Source of the DNA: Micromonosporaceae bacterium
Lineage (GTDB): Bacteria > Actinomycetota > Actinomycetes > Mycobacteriales > Micromonosporaceae
NCBI GenBank assembly: GCA_019690055.1
Contig: JADGGF010000269.1
Location: forward strand, 1 to 6,450
Direction: 5' to 3'
DNA: 6,450 nt
A program made the translations under genes and the position numbers. Every line of letters starts with the position of its first letter. Position 1 is the stretch's first letter. Below, in pieces: positions 1 to 6,385 of this stretch. Below the pieces are notes generated by a model. The model had not been told where the DNA came from. It made no database searches and saw nothing but the letters and a program-made list of their open reading frames with translations.

Positions 1-126
1 GTCCAGGCGCTGCTCAACCTTGTCCAGGCGCTGCTCAACCTTGTCCAGGCGCTGCTCAACCTTGTCCAGGCGCTGCTCAACCTTGTCCAGGCGCTGCTCA
101 ACCTTGTCCAGGCGCTGCTCGACTTT
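1..126 (-). repeat. 21-bp tandem repeat (six visible units) encoding KVEQRLD heptads
   Basis: Five perfect 21-bp units lie at 1-21, 22-42, 43-63, 64-84 and 85-105. A sixth at 106-126 differs at two bases, and both changes are synonymous (AAA GTC in place of AAG GTT). The array continues past the window edge, so the total copy number is unknown. The unit is exactly seven codons, so gain or loss of copies keeps the reading frame and the coiled-coil register. Confidence 0.97.
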
Positions 127-327
127 GTCCATCCGCACGGTCAAGCCGTCCACCCGCTCGGTCAGGACGGCCTGGCCGCGCTCGACCGCCTCCAGCGATC
201 GATCTACCTTCTTGAATCTGCCATCGAATCGATGTCCGAGTGCCCCCACCATGACATAGCCGACCTGCAGCCACAGTGCGGCGAAAGCGTCCTCCGTCCG
301 CTCAGGATCAACGACAGTCGTGCTCAA
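1..327 (-). CDS. Heptad-repeat coiled-coil protein, N-terminal part (runs off left edge)
   Basis: I do not recognise a named family. On the minus strand an open frame starts at TTG (327-325) and stays open to base 1, giving 109 residues with no stop. The start follows a GGGAGAA ribosome binding site at 331-337 and a good promoter. The first in-frame ATG (252-250) lies inside the conserved-looking N-terminus and has no better site. Residues 1-50 form a short globular or helical start with a mildly hydrophobic stretch (ALWLQVGYVMVGALG). After this comes a continuous amphipathic helix of heptads: VLTERVD, GLTVRMD, then six identical KVEQRLD units up to the edge. Leu sits at position a, Val at d, Glu at e and Arg at g, as expected for an oligomerising coiled coil with inter-helix salt bridges. 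No signal peptide or clear membrane segment is seen. Short actinobacterial proteins with RFD..VD..L repeats look similar, but their function is unknown. The reading frame is well supported; the role is not. Confidence 0.8.
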   Translation of the reverse strand, partial: MSTTVVDPERTEDAFAALWLQVGYVMVGALGHRFDGRFKKVDRSLEAVERGQAVLTERVDGLTVRMDKVEQRLDKVEQRLDKVEQRLDKVEQRLDKVEQRLDKVEQRLD

Positions 328-330
328 TGT

Positions 331-337
331 TTCTCCC
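331..337 (-). promoter_or_regulatory. Ribosome binding site for the coiled-coil gene
   Basis: The minus strand reads GGGAGAA, then ACA, then TTG at 327. The GGGAG core is 5 bases from the start codon. This site is the main reason for choosing the TTG start over the internal ATG. Confidence 0.55.
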
Positions 338-362
338 GTCAGTCGGTCCCCCGTCCGGCGGC

Positions 363-392
363 ACGCTACGCGGATGCAACAACGTCTGGCAA
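363..392 (-). promoter_or_regulatory. Sigma70-type promoter of the coiled-coil gene
   Basis: On the minus strand a -35 box TTGCCA (392-387, five of six consensus bases) and a -10 box TAGCGT (368-363, TAnnnT type) are 18 bases apart. Transcription would begin near 356, leaving a leader of about 30 bases that holds the ribosome binding site. The position suggests the gene is expressed independently of dxs. Assignment is by eye. Confidence 0.55.
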
Positions 393-446
393 GGCGAAAC
401 GGCCTTAAATCCAAAAATGCAGCAGAAGTTCAGGGAGGATCGCCGA

Positions 447-493
447 CCCTCTTGCGGAGGGATCGCAAATTCGATCGCTCGCGCTGGTCGAGC
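447..493 (-). terminator. Three abutting hairpins behind dxs, possible terminator
   Basis: Within 60 bases of the dxs stop codon, three 5-bp stems follow one another almost without gap: GCTCG/CGAGC (477-493, 7-base loop), GATCG/CGATC (461-476, 6-base loop) and CCCTC/GAGGG (447-461, 5-base loop). The last two share base 461. No T-run follows directly; the nearest is five T's at 417-413 on the minus strand. Actinobacterial terminators often lack a T-tract, so termination is plausible, but each stem is short. Confidence 0.3.
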
Positions 494-505
494 TCCGTTG
501 GCGGG

Positions 506-2416
506 TTAGAGCGAGGCGACGGCGTCGGGGGCGTCGTCCATCGAGGAGACCCAGCCGATGACGCGCCGGGCCACGTCCTGAGCGGTCAGGCCGAGATCGG
601 CGAGGATCTCGTTCCGGCTGCCGTGCGGGTGCCACCCCGGCTCCACCCCGATGTCGCGGACCGGCGTCGCCACGTCGGCATCCCGCAGCCGCTGCGCCAC
701 CGCGGTGCCGACCCCGCCGGTGCGGATGCCGTCCTCGACCACGACCACGAGCCGGTGCGCCGCGGCCAGGTCGACGATCTCGTCCGGCACCGGACGGATC
801 CACCGCGGATCGACAACCGTAACACCGTACCCCTGCTCGGCGAGCCGTCCGGCCACCTCGACCCCGAGGTGCCCGAAGGCACCCACCGCGACGAACAGCA
901 CGTCGGAGCGGTCCGGGTCCTCGGCGAGCACGTCGACGCCGCCGACGGAGCGCACGGCCGGCAGGTCCGGGGGCACGCTGCCGGTCGGGAACCGGACCAT
1001 CGTGGGGCCGTCGATCGCCACCGCCTCGCGCAGCTCGGCCCGCAGGGTGGCCGCGTCGCGCGGGGCGGCGATGCGCAGACCCGGCACGACACCGAAGACG
1101 GCCAGATCCCAGATGCCGTAGTGGCTCGGCCCGTCCGGACCGGTGATGCCCGCCCGGTCGAGCACGAACGTCACCGGCAGCCGGTGCATCGCCACGTCGA
1201 GCAGCACCTGGTCGAAGGCCCGATTGAGGAACGTCGCGTAGATGGCAACCACTGGGTGTAGACCGCCCAGCGCCAGGCCCGCGGCCGAGGTGGTCGCGTG
1301 CTGCTCAGCGATGCCGACGTCGAAGGCGCGGTCGGGGTACTTGGCCGCGAGCATCGAGATGCCGGTGGAGTCGGCCATCGCCGCGGTGATCCCGACGATG
1401 TCGTCGCGCTCGTCGGCGATCGCGACGAGCTCCTCCCCGAACACCGTGGTCCACTTGAGCGACGGCTTGGCGATCGGGCGGCCGGTCGCCGGGTCGAACG
1501 CGGACGGGCTGTGCAGGTTGTCGGCCTCGTCCTCCTCGGCCGGCTGGTATCCGTACCCCTTGCGGGTGACCGCGTGCACGATGACCGGGCCACCGAAGCC
1601 CTTCGCCCGGCGCAGCGCGTTCTCCAGCGCGGCGATGTCGTGCCCGTCCACCGGGCCGACGTACTTGATGCCGAGGTCCTCGAACAGCGCCTGGGGTGCG
1701 ACCGCGTCCTTGATCCCCTTCTTGACGGCGTGCAGGACCTCGTAGAGTGGCCCACCGACCAGCGGAGTCTTGGCCAGCGACTCCTTGACCAGGTCGAGCA
1801 CCTTCTCATATCCGGGGTTGAGCCGCAGCGACGCGAGGTGGGTGGCCAGACCGCCGATCGTGGGGGCGTAGGAGCGTCCGTTGTCGTTGACCACGATCAC
1901 CAGCGGGTTCTTGGCGTGGGCGATGTTGTTCAGCGCCTCCCAGCACATGCCGCCGGTGAGCGCACCGTCGCCGACGATCGCCACCACGTGCCGCTTCTCA
2001 CCGCGCAGCGCGTACGCCTTGGCCATGCCGTCGGCATAGGACAGAGCCGTCGAGGCGTGGCAGTTCTCGATGATGTCGTGGTCGGACTCGGCCTGGTTGG
2101 GATAGCCGGTGATCCCGCCGCGTTGGCGCAGCCGGTCGAAGTCACCGCGCCGGCCGGTCACGATCTTGTGCACGTACGCCTGGTGGCCGGTGTCGAAGAG
2201 CAGCCGATCGTGGGGCGAGTCGAAGACCCGGTGCAGGGCGAGTGTCAGCTCGACGACACCGAGGTTGGGGCCCAGATGCCCGCCCGTGCGGGAGACCTTC
2301 TGCACGAGGAACTCGCGGATCTCCCGGGCGAGGGCGGCCAACTCTTCGCGGTTCAGCCCACGCAGATCGCGAGGTCCATCGATTCGATCGAGCACACCCT
2401 CCACGGGACCGGACAT
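506..2416 (-). CDS. dxs: 1-deoxy-D-xylulose-5-phosphate synthase
   Basis: DXS condenses pyruvate and D-glyceraldehyde 3-phosphate, with loss of CO2, to form 1-deoxy-D-xylulose 5-phosphate. This is the first step of the non-mevalonate (MEP) isoprenoid route; the enzyme is cytosolic and uses thiamine diphosphate and Mg2+. The 636-residue product is normal length. In order it has the N-terminal TPP domain (about 1-300), the pyrimidine-binding domain (about 320-480) and the transketolase C-terminal domain (about 495-625). Visible key residues are His47 in TGGHLGPNLG, the cofactor motif GDGALTGG (Asp150) ending at NDN (177-179), catalytic Glu371 in FDVGIAEQHA, Tyr393, Arg421, Asp428 and His432. 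The last five sit at E. coli position plus one, as I recall the E. coli numbering. The start ATG at 2416 has GAGGAGG 8 bases upstream. An in-frame ATG nine codons earlier (2443) lacks a good site. The gene stands about 100 bp downstream of the methyltransferase on the same strand, with its own candidate promoter. Nothing appears broken. Confidence 0.97.
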   Translation of the reverse strand: MSGPVEGVLDRIDGPRDLRGLNREELAALAREIREFLVQKVSRTGGHLGPNLGVVELTLALHRVFDSPHDRLLFDTGHQAYVHKIVTGRRGDFDRLRQRGGITGYPNQAESDHDIIENCHASTALSYADGMAKAYALRGEKRHVVAIVGDGALTGGMCWEALNNIAHAKNPLVIVVNDNGRSYAPTIGGLATHLASLRLNPGYEKVLDLVKESLAKTPLVGGPLYEVLHAVKKGIKDAVAPQALFEDLGIKYVGPVDGHDIAALENALRRAKGFGGPVIVHAVTRKGYGYQPAEEDEADNLHSPSAFDPATGRPIAKPSLKWTTVFGEELVAIADERDDIVGITAAMADSTGISMLAAKYPDRAFDVGIAEQHATTSAAGLALGGLHPVVAIYATFLNRAFDQVLLDVAMHRLPVTFVLDRAGITGPDGPSHYGIWDLAVFGVVPGLRIAAPRDAATLRAELREAVAIDGPTMVRFPTGSVPPDLPAVRSVGGVDVLAEDPDRSDVLFVAVGAFGHLGVEVAGRLAEQGYGVTVVDPRWIRPVPDEIVDLAAAHRLVVVVEDGIRTGGVGTAVAQRLRDADVATPVRDIGVEPGWHPHGSRNEILADLGLTAQDVARRVIGWVSSMDDAPDAVASL

Positions 2417-2424
2417 GTCATCGT

Positions 2425-2431
2425 CCTCCTC
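2425..2431 (-). promoter_or_regulatory. Strong ribosome binding site that sets the dxs start
   Basis: The minus strand reads GAGGAGG followed by an 8-base spacer and ATG at 2416-2414. This near-perfect Shine-Dalgarno match favours the 2416 start over the upstream in-frame ATG at 2443, which would place the site inside the coding sequence. Confidence 0.75.
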
Positions 2432-2451
2432 GCGTGAGCCCATGGCCTGCC

Positions 2452-2457
2452 AGTCTA
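2452..2457 (-). promoter_or_regulatory. Candidate -10 element for dxs
   Basis: TAGACT on the minus strand fits the actinobacterial TAnnnT -10 pattern. Transcription would start near 2445, giving a leader of about 30 bases. No convincing -35 box lies 16-19 bases upstream, so this is tentative. Read-through from the methyltransferase gene is also possible, because no clear terminator was found in the 100-bp gap. Confidence 0.35.
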
Positions 2458-2516
2458 GTCACCAGGCGCATCACCGCACGATGTCCCGGTGGCGCAAACA
2501 TCCGGCCGATGCCTTG

Positions 2517-4043
2517 TTACGCCGGAGTGAGCAGCGCCACCACCTCCATGTGGTGAGTGTGCGGGAAGAGGTCGTACGCCCGCAGCGCCGCCAGCTTGTA
2601 CCCGTACGCCCGCAACGTCCGGACGTCGCGGGCCAGGGCCGCCGGGTCACAGGCGACGTACGCCACCGCCCGCGGTCCCCGCTCCGCCACCGCGGCCACG
2701 ACGGCTCGGCCCGCCCCGCTCCGGGGCGGGTCCAGCACCACGAGATCGACCCGGCCGGAGGGCACCGCCGACTCCCCGCGACGGGCGGCGGACCTCGCCG
2801 GCCCGCGCAGCGCCCGGGCCACGTCCGAGTGAACGACCGTCACCGTCGGCAGGTCGCGGAGGTTCTCGCGGGCGGCCGCCACCGCCGCCGGATCAGCATC
2901 GACTGTCACGATCGATCCCGGCCTGGTCGGACCTGGCCTGATCGATCCCGGCCTGGTCGAACCCGGCCCGCCGGATCGGCCGGCGCTGCGCCCCTCGCCC
3001 ACGGAGCGATCGTCGGTCTCGACGAGATCCGCCGCCTGGACCCCAGCCTCGGGGAGCGTCACGGACCGGGCTCCGGCGTCGGCCAGCGCCGCCGCGAAGA
3101 GGCCCACGCCGCCGTACAGGTCCCAGATGCCCTCGCCGGGCCGAGGCGCCAGCAGGTCAACCACGGCGGCGGCGAGGGTGTCGGCGGCCGACGGGTGCAC
3201 CTGCCAGAACGCGGTGGGCGGCAGGCTCCATCGTCGGCCGGCCGCCCGTTCGGTGACGGTGGCCGGCCCGCTCACGAGGGACACCGGGCCTCCACCCCGA
3301 CGGGCCAGCACCGTCGCCGCTCCGTCGGCGCCGGCGATCACCTCGATCGAGTCGTGCTCCGGCCAGGTACGCCGCAGCACGTCGGTATCACGGATCGCGG
3401 CGTGGGCGATGAGGCAACGCTCCACGGCGATGACCTCGTGTGAGCGGTGGGCGAGCAGGCCCGCCCGCCCCGTGCTGTCCACTGTGTACTGAACCCGGGT
3501 ACGCCACCCCTGGCCGTCCGGCTCGCCGGGGACCGGCGGGAGCGGCTGGACGACCGGACGCAGACTATCCACAGTGGATTCATCCAGGCCGCCGATGCGG
3601 ACCAGTTGCTCGCGCAGCACGGCCGACTTGAGCTCACGCTGGTAGGCGAGGTCGGCGTGCTGCAGATCGCACCCGCCACACGCCCGCAGCACGCCCGGCC
3701 GACTGAGTTCGGCCCGAGGCGCACCATGTGCGTGGCCCGGGCCAGCCCACGGGCAGGGTGGAGTGACCCGTCGCGGCGAGGCATCGAGAATCTCGATCGC
3801 GTCGGCCCGCAGGTACGAGGCGTGCTCCTCGGTGACCACCGCTCGGACACGTTCGCCGGGTAGCGCGTGGCGGACGAACACCACTCGCCCCGCCGGCGTC
3901 GACCCGTCGTCGCGCGGCGCGGCCGACGCCGGCAGCCGGGCGACGCAGTGACCGCCGTGCGCCACCGGGCCCACGGTGACCTCGATCGTCGCCCCGTCCA
4001 GCCCGTCGTCCGGACCGGCCGTCAGCTGCTCCGCGCCCGTCAT
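2517..4043 (-). CDS. TRAM-domain 4Fe-4S RNA (uracil-5-)-methyltransferase, TrmA/RlmD family
   Basis: This family transfers a methyl group from S-adenosylmethionine to C5 of a uridine in tRNA or 23S rRNA; the exact target cannot be read from the sequence. The 508-residue product has a TRAM RNA-binding domain (about 15-87) and Fe-S ligand candidates Cys97, Cys122, Cys125 (CGGC) and Cys210. It also has FWQVHP (279-284), SAM motif I DLYGGVGLFA (308-317), the acidic motif VTVDAD (379-384), DPPRSG (438-443), catalytic Cys465 in ACDPAALARD and the general base Glu500 in HHMEVVALL. It looks active. Two oddities are a long Cys97-Cys122 spacing (24 residues) and an insert of about 45 residues (330-377) between motif I and the acidic strand, ending in pentapeptide repeats. 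ATG 4043 overlaps the upstream stop as ATGA and has GGGTGAG 9 bases ahead. A GTG at 4061 is the alternative start and would add six residues. It matches what I recall of M. tuberculosis Rv2689c. Confidence 0.93.
   Translation of the reverse strand: MTGAEQLTAGPDDGLDGATIEVTVGPVAHGGHCVARLPASAAPRDDGSTPAGRVVFVRHALPGERVRAVVTEEHASYLRADAIEILDASPRRVTPPCPWAGPGHAHGAPRAELSRPGVLRACGGCDLQHADLAYQRELKSAVLREQLVRIGGLDESTVDSLRPVVQPLPPVPGEPDGQGWRTRVQYTVDSTGRAGLLAHRSHEVIAVERCLIAHAAIRDTDVLRRTWPEHDSIEVIAGADGAATVLARRGGGPVSLVSGPATVTERAAGRRWSLPPTAFWQVHPSAADTLAAAVVDLLAPRPGEGIWDLYGGVGLFAAALADAGARSVTLPEAGVQAADLVETDDRSVGEGRSAGRSGGPGSTRPGSIRPGPTRPGSIVTVDADPAAVAAARENLRDLPTVTVVHSDVARALRGPARSAARRGESAVPSGRVDLVVLDPPRSGAGRAVVAAVAERGPRAVAYVACDPAALARDVRTLRAYGYKLAALRAYDLFPHTHHMEVVALLTPA
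2910..2969 (-). repeat. 15-bp tandem repeat coding for (RPGxx) pentapeptides inside the methyltransferase
   Basis: Four 15-bp units code for GPGST, RPGSI, RPGPT and RPGSI (residues 359-378). The two RPGSI units (2940-2954 and 2910-2924) are identical in DNA. A 20-base exact match recurs at 2910-2929 and 2940-2959, giving a 30-bp higher-order period. The unit is a multiple of three, so expansion stays in frame. Confidence 0.85.
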
Positions 4044-6139
4044 GACGACGCGCTCACCCACGGCCGCTTTCCGGCGTCACGCCCACCGGCGCCGCGGTCA
4101 CTCGAGCCACGCCCGCCGGGCTGCTCACGCGCCGATCGTGGCCCGGGCGACGGGCCCCGGGACAACGCCTCGTCGTACCGGCCGAGGTCCAAGGTGGAGC
4201 TCGAGGCGAGCTGGTACGGCACGCTGGTCACCATCACCCCCGGCTCGAAGAGCAGCCGCGTCTTGATGCGCAGCGCGCTCTGGTTGTGCAGCAGGTGCTC
4301 CCACCACCGGCCGACCACGTACTCCGGGATGAACACCGTCACCACGTCTCGTGGCGCGTCGCGGCGCCGGGCCTTGACGTACCCCACGATGGGGCGGGTG
4401 ATCTCCCGATAGGGCGACTCGATGATGGTCAACGGCACGCCGATGTCGTGCTCCTCCCACTGCTGCTGGATCCGTCGCGTGTCGGTCTCGTCCACGTTCA
4501 CGGTCAGACAGGTCAGCGTGTCCGGGCGGGTTGCTTGCGCGTAGGCGATCGCCCGCAGCGTCGGTTTGTGCACAGTGGACACGAGCACGACCGCGTGGTT
4601 GCGCGACGGTAGCCGCGGCTCGACGCCGGTCGGGTCCAGCTCCCGGGCCACCCGGTCGTAGTGGCGACGAATGGCGACCATCGTCCAGTAGATGAGGCCC
4701 ATGGCCACCACCGAGATCCAGGCGCCGTGGGTGAACTTCGTGGCGAGCACGAGCAACAGCACGAAGCCGGTCATGACCGCGCCGAACCCGTTGACGATGC
4801 GCGACCAGTGCATGCGGCGGCGGGTCGCCGCGTCCCGTTCGGTGCGCAGCAGCCGGTTCCAGTGCCGGACCATGCCGACCTGCGACACGGTGAAGGCGAC
4901 GAACACCCCGACGATGTAGAGCTGGATGAGGCGCGTGGTCTGCGCGTCGAACGCGACGATGAGCACGATCGCGAAGACCGCGAGGAAGAGGATGCCGTTG
5001 GAGAAGGCGAGGCGGTCCCCGCGGGTGTGCAGCTGCCGGGGCAGGTAACGGTCCTGGGCCAGGATCGAGCCGAGCATGGGGAAGCCGTTGAAGGCCGAGT
5101 TGGCCGCCAGCACCAGGATCAACGCGGTGGCCGCCAGCACGGCCAGGTAGCCGGCCCAGAAGCCACCGAAGATGGTGGAGGCGAGCTGCGCGGTGACCGT
5201 CGGCTGCTCGTAATCCAGGCCGGCCCCCACGATTTGCCGGGCCGGGTCCTCCACGTACTGCAGGTGAGTCAGCCGGGCCAGGCCGATCATGCCGATCAGC
5301 AGGGTCGTGGAGATCAGGCCGACGATCAGCAGCACGGTGGCGGCGTTGCGGCTCTTCGGATGGCGGAACTCGGGCACCCCGTTCGCGATCGCCTCCACCC
5401 CGGTCAGCGCGACCGACCCCGACGAGAAGGCACGCACGACCAGGAAGGCGAGCGCGAACCCGGCGACCGTGCCGCCGCCCACCACCTCCAGGTCCGCGCT
5501 GGGTGCCCGCAACTCGTCGCCCAGCAGCCAGACCCGCGCATACCCCCAGCCGACCAGGGCGACCATGGCGACCAGGAACGCATAGGTGGGCAGCGCGAAC
5601 GCCAGCCCGGAGTCGCGGATGCCGCGCAGGTTCACCGCGGCCAGCAGGAGCACGATGCCGACCGCGACCGCCACCCGATGCTCACCCACGACGTCGATGG
5701 CCGAGGCGAGGTTGTCCACGCCGGCCGCGACCGACACGGCCACGGTCATCACGTAGTCCACCAGCAGCGCGCTCGCGACCACCAGCCCGGGCCGCCGGCC
5801 AAGATTGACGGTTGTGACTTCATAGTCGCCGCCGCCCGACGGGTAGGCGTGCACGTTCTGGCGGTAGCTCGCGACCACGGTCAGCAGCACCACCACGACC
5901 GCGGCCGCGATCCAGGGGGCGTAGGCGTACGCCGTCGCCCCGGCTACCGACAACGTCAGCAGGATCTCGGCGGGAGCGTAGGCGACGCTGGAGAGTGGGT
6001 CGGCGGCGAAGACCGGCAGCGCGATCCGCTTCGGAAGAAGGGTGCGGCGGGCCCGGTCGGTCCGGAACGGCCGGCCGACCAGGAGGCGCTTGAGCAGGAC
6101 GGTCGGTTGCGCCCGAGGAGCCCGCGCCGGGATGGCCAC
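4040..6139 (-). CDS. KimA-like APC-superfamily transporter, probable potassium importer
   Basis: This is a 12-TM inner-membrane transporter of the APC superfamily, the group often labelled amino acid permease. The 699-residue product has membrane segments at about 39-68, 74-91, 118-138, 154-170, 183-200, 225-250, 266-288, 330-350, 380-398, 404-425, 451-467 and 472-490. A soluble cytoplasmic domain follows (about 513-645), then a disordered Gly/Arg/Ser tail (660-699). From memory, Bacillus KimA binds K+ with D36, Y43, D117, Y118 and T121. Here D47, Y54, D128, Y129 and T132 match all five with a constant +11 offset; T246 and Y408 may match T230 and Y377. The C-terminal motifs IPEYVVGRWWEHLLHNQ (604-620) and VTSVPYQL (637-644) also resemble KimA. 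Potassium import driven by protons is therefore the best call, supported by the divergent trkA gene. GTG 6139 is chosen as start: conservation begins around residue 15, and the open frame further upstream is Arg-rich and overlaps trkA. The stop overlaps the methyltransferase start (ATGA). Confidence 0.85.
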   Translation of the reverse strand: MAIPARAPRAQPTVLLKRLLVGRPFRTDRARRTLLPKRIALPVFAADPLSSVAYAPAEILLTLSVAGATAYAYAPWIAAAVVVVLLTVVASYRQNVHAYPSGGGDYEVTTVNLGRRPGLVVASALLVDYVMTVAVSVAAGVDNLASAIDVVGEHRVAVAVGIVLLLAAVNLRGIRDSGLAFALPTYAFLVAMVALVGWGYARVWLLGDELRAPSADLEVVGGGTVAGFALAFLVVRAFSSGSVALTGVEAIANGVPEFRHPKSRNAATVLLIVGLISTTLLIGMIGLARLTHLQYVEDPARQIVGAGLDYEQPTVTAQLASTIFGGFWAGYLAVLAATALILVLAANSAFNGFPMLGSILAQDRYLPRQLHTRGDRLAFSNGILFLAVFAIVLIVAFDAQTTRLIQLYIVGVFVAFTVSQVGMVRHWNRLLRTERDAATRRRMHWSRIVNGFGAVMTGFVLLLVLATKFTHGAWISVVAMGLIYWTMVAIRRHYDRVARELDPTGVEPRLPSRNHAVVLVSTVHKPTLRAIAYAQATRPDTLTCLTVNVDETDTRRIQQQWEEHDIGVPLTIIESPYREITRPIVGYVKARRRDAPRDVVTVFIPEYVVGRWWEHLLHNQSALRIKTRLLFEPGVMVTSVPYQLASSSTLDLGRYDEALSRGPSPGPRSAREQPGGRGSSDRGAGGRDAGKRPWVSASS

Positions 6140-6146
6140 ACGTCGA

Positions 6147-6152
6147 AGCGTA
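6147..6152 (-). promoter_or_regulatory. Candidate -10 of a leaderless promoter for the transporter
   Basis: TACGCT (TAnnnT type) on the minus strand is followed by 7 bases and then the GTG start codon at 6139. No Shine-Dalgarno sequence precedes that GTG. The geometry is that of actinobacterial leaderless transcripts, in which transcription begins at or beside the start codon. No good -35 box is visible. Confidence 0.4.
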
Positions 6153-6189
6153 CGACCGGCCCGGGTGAGGCGACGTCCCGGCCCGCGGC

Positions 6190-6228
6190 GCGATCTGGCC
6201 CACACACGCGCCCCGGTGCGATCTGGCC
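6190..6228. repeat. Direct repeat pair GCGATCTGGCC, possible operator
   Basis: An exact 11-base sequence occurs at 6190-6200 and again at 6218-6228, with 28 bases from start to start. Both copies face the same way and lie about 40-90 bp upstream of the transporter start. The arrangement would suit a DNA-binding regulator serving one or both divergent genes. No regulator family is recognised from the motif. Confidence 0.4.
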
Positions 6229-6306
6229 AACCTGACCGACCCGGCGCCGCGCGCCGCACCCACAACGCGAGGTCGGACGGTTCGCGCGGATGTCGGCCGG
6301 CTCGTG

Positions 6307-6312
6307 TACCGT
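6307..6312 (+). promoter_or_regulatory. Candidate -10 element for trkA
   Basis: TACCGT on the plus strand fits TAnnnT. It would start transcription near 6319 and leave a leader of roughly 65 bases before the GTG. The only -35-like sequence nearby, TTCGCG at 6281, is 20 bases away and poor, so the call is weak. Confidence 0.25.
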
Positions 6313-6374
6313 CCGGGCATGGGGCGGGCCGGCGCCTCCACCGCTCCAACCGGCGTACGCATGGTGCTTTCCGC

Positions 6375-6380
6375 GGAGGA
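6375..6380 (+). promoter_or_regulatory. Ribosome binding site of trkA
   Basis: GGAGGA lies 5 bases before the GTG at 6386. This strong match fixes the start; the ATG at 6401 lies inside the first beta strand of the nucleotide-binding fold and is too late. Confidence 0.8.
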
Positions 6381-6385
6381 CGGGC

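Larger units (their letters stand above)
6140..6385. other. Divergent intergenic region between transporter and trkA
   Basis: This 246-bp stretch separates two oppositely transcribed potassium-type genes. It holds a leaderless-type -10 at its left end, two direct copies of GCGATCTGGCC, a GC-rich central block (6241-6260) and a candidate -10 for trkA. Open frames across it give Arg/Pro-rich peptides with no recognisable family and are taken as non-coding. Confidence 0.6.

Noticed and set aside
1..126. CRISPR-like array in the 21-bp repeats
   Set aside because: The units are directly adjacent with no spacers, and each encodes a heptad in an open reading frame.
20..259. Plus-strand repeat protein with (CSTLSRR) units
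   Set aside because: This is the antisense reading of the repeat. The minus strand has the promoter, the ribosome binding site and true coiled-coil heptads.
320..1261. Plus-strand open frame of 313 codons covering the dxs 3' end and its downstream spacer
   Set aside because: It is antisense to dxs and has no ribosome binding site or recognisable motif.
2465..2505. Hairpin CACCG/CGGTG between the methyltransferase and dxs as a terminator
   Set aside because: It is a single 5-bp stem with a 10-base loop and no T-run, which is too weak to call.
1298..3443. Plus-strand open frames of 379 and 444 codons opposite dxs and the methyltransferase
   Set aside because: Composition is typical of antisense translation of GC-rich genes, they show no domain motif, and the minus-strand genes there have intact catalytic residues.
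4044..4061. GTG at 4061 as start of the methyltransferase
   Set aside because: It adds six residues outside the TRAM domain. The ATG at 4043 overlaps the upstream stop as ATGA with GGGTGAG ahead. The GTG remains possible, since GGAAAG lies 5 bases before it.
4661..6235. Long plus-strand open frame (524 codons) opposite the transporter
   Set aside because: It is rich in Arg, Gly, Asp and His, matches no family and lies antisense to a well-supported membrane protein. High GC content produces such shadow frames.
6140..6385. ydaO-type c-di-AMP riboswitch ahead of the KimA-like gene
   Set aside because: In Bacillus kimA is riboswitch-controlled, but I could not see the conserved riboswitch core here, and the transcript appears to lack a leader.
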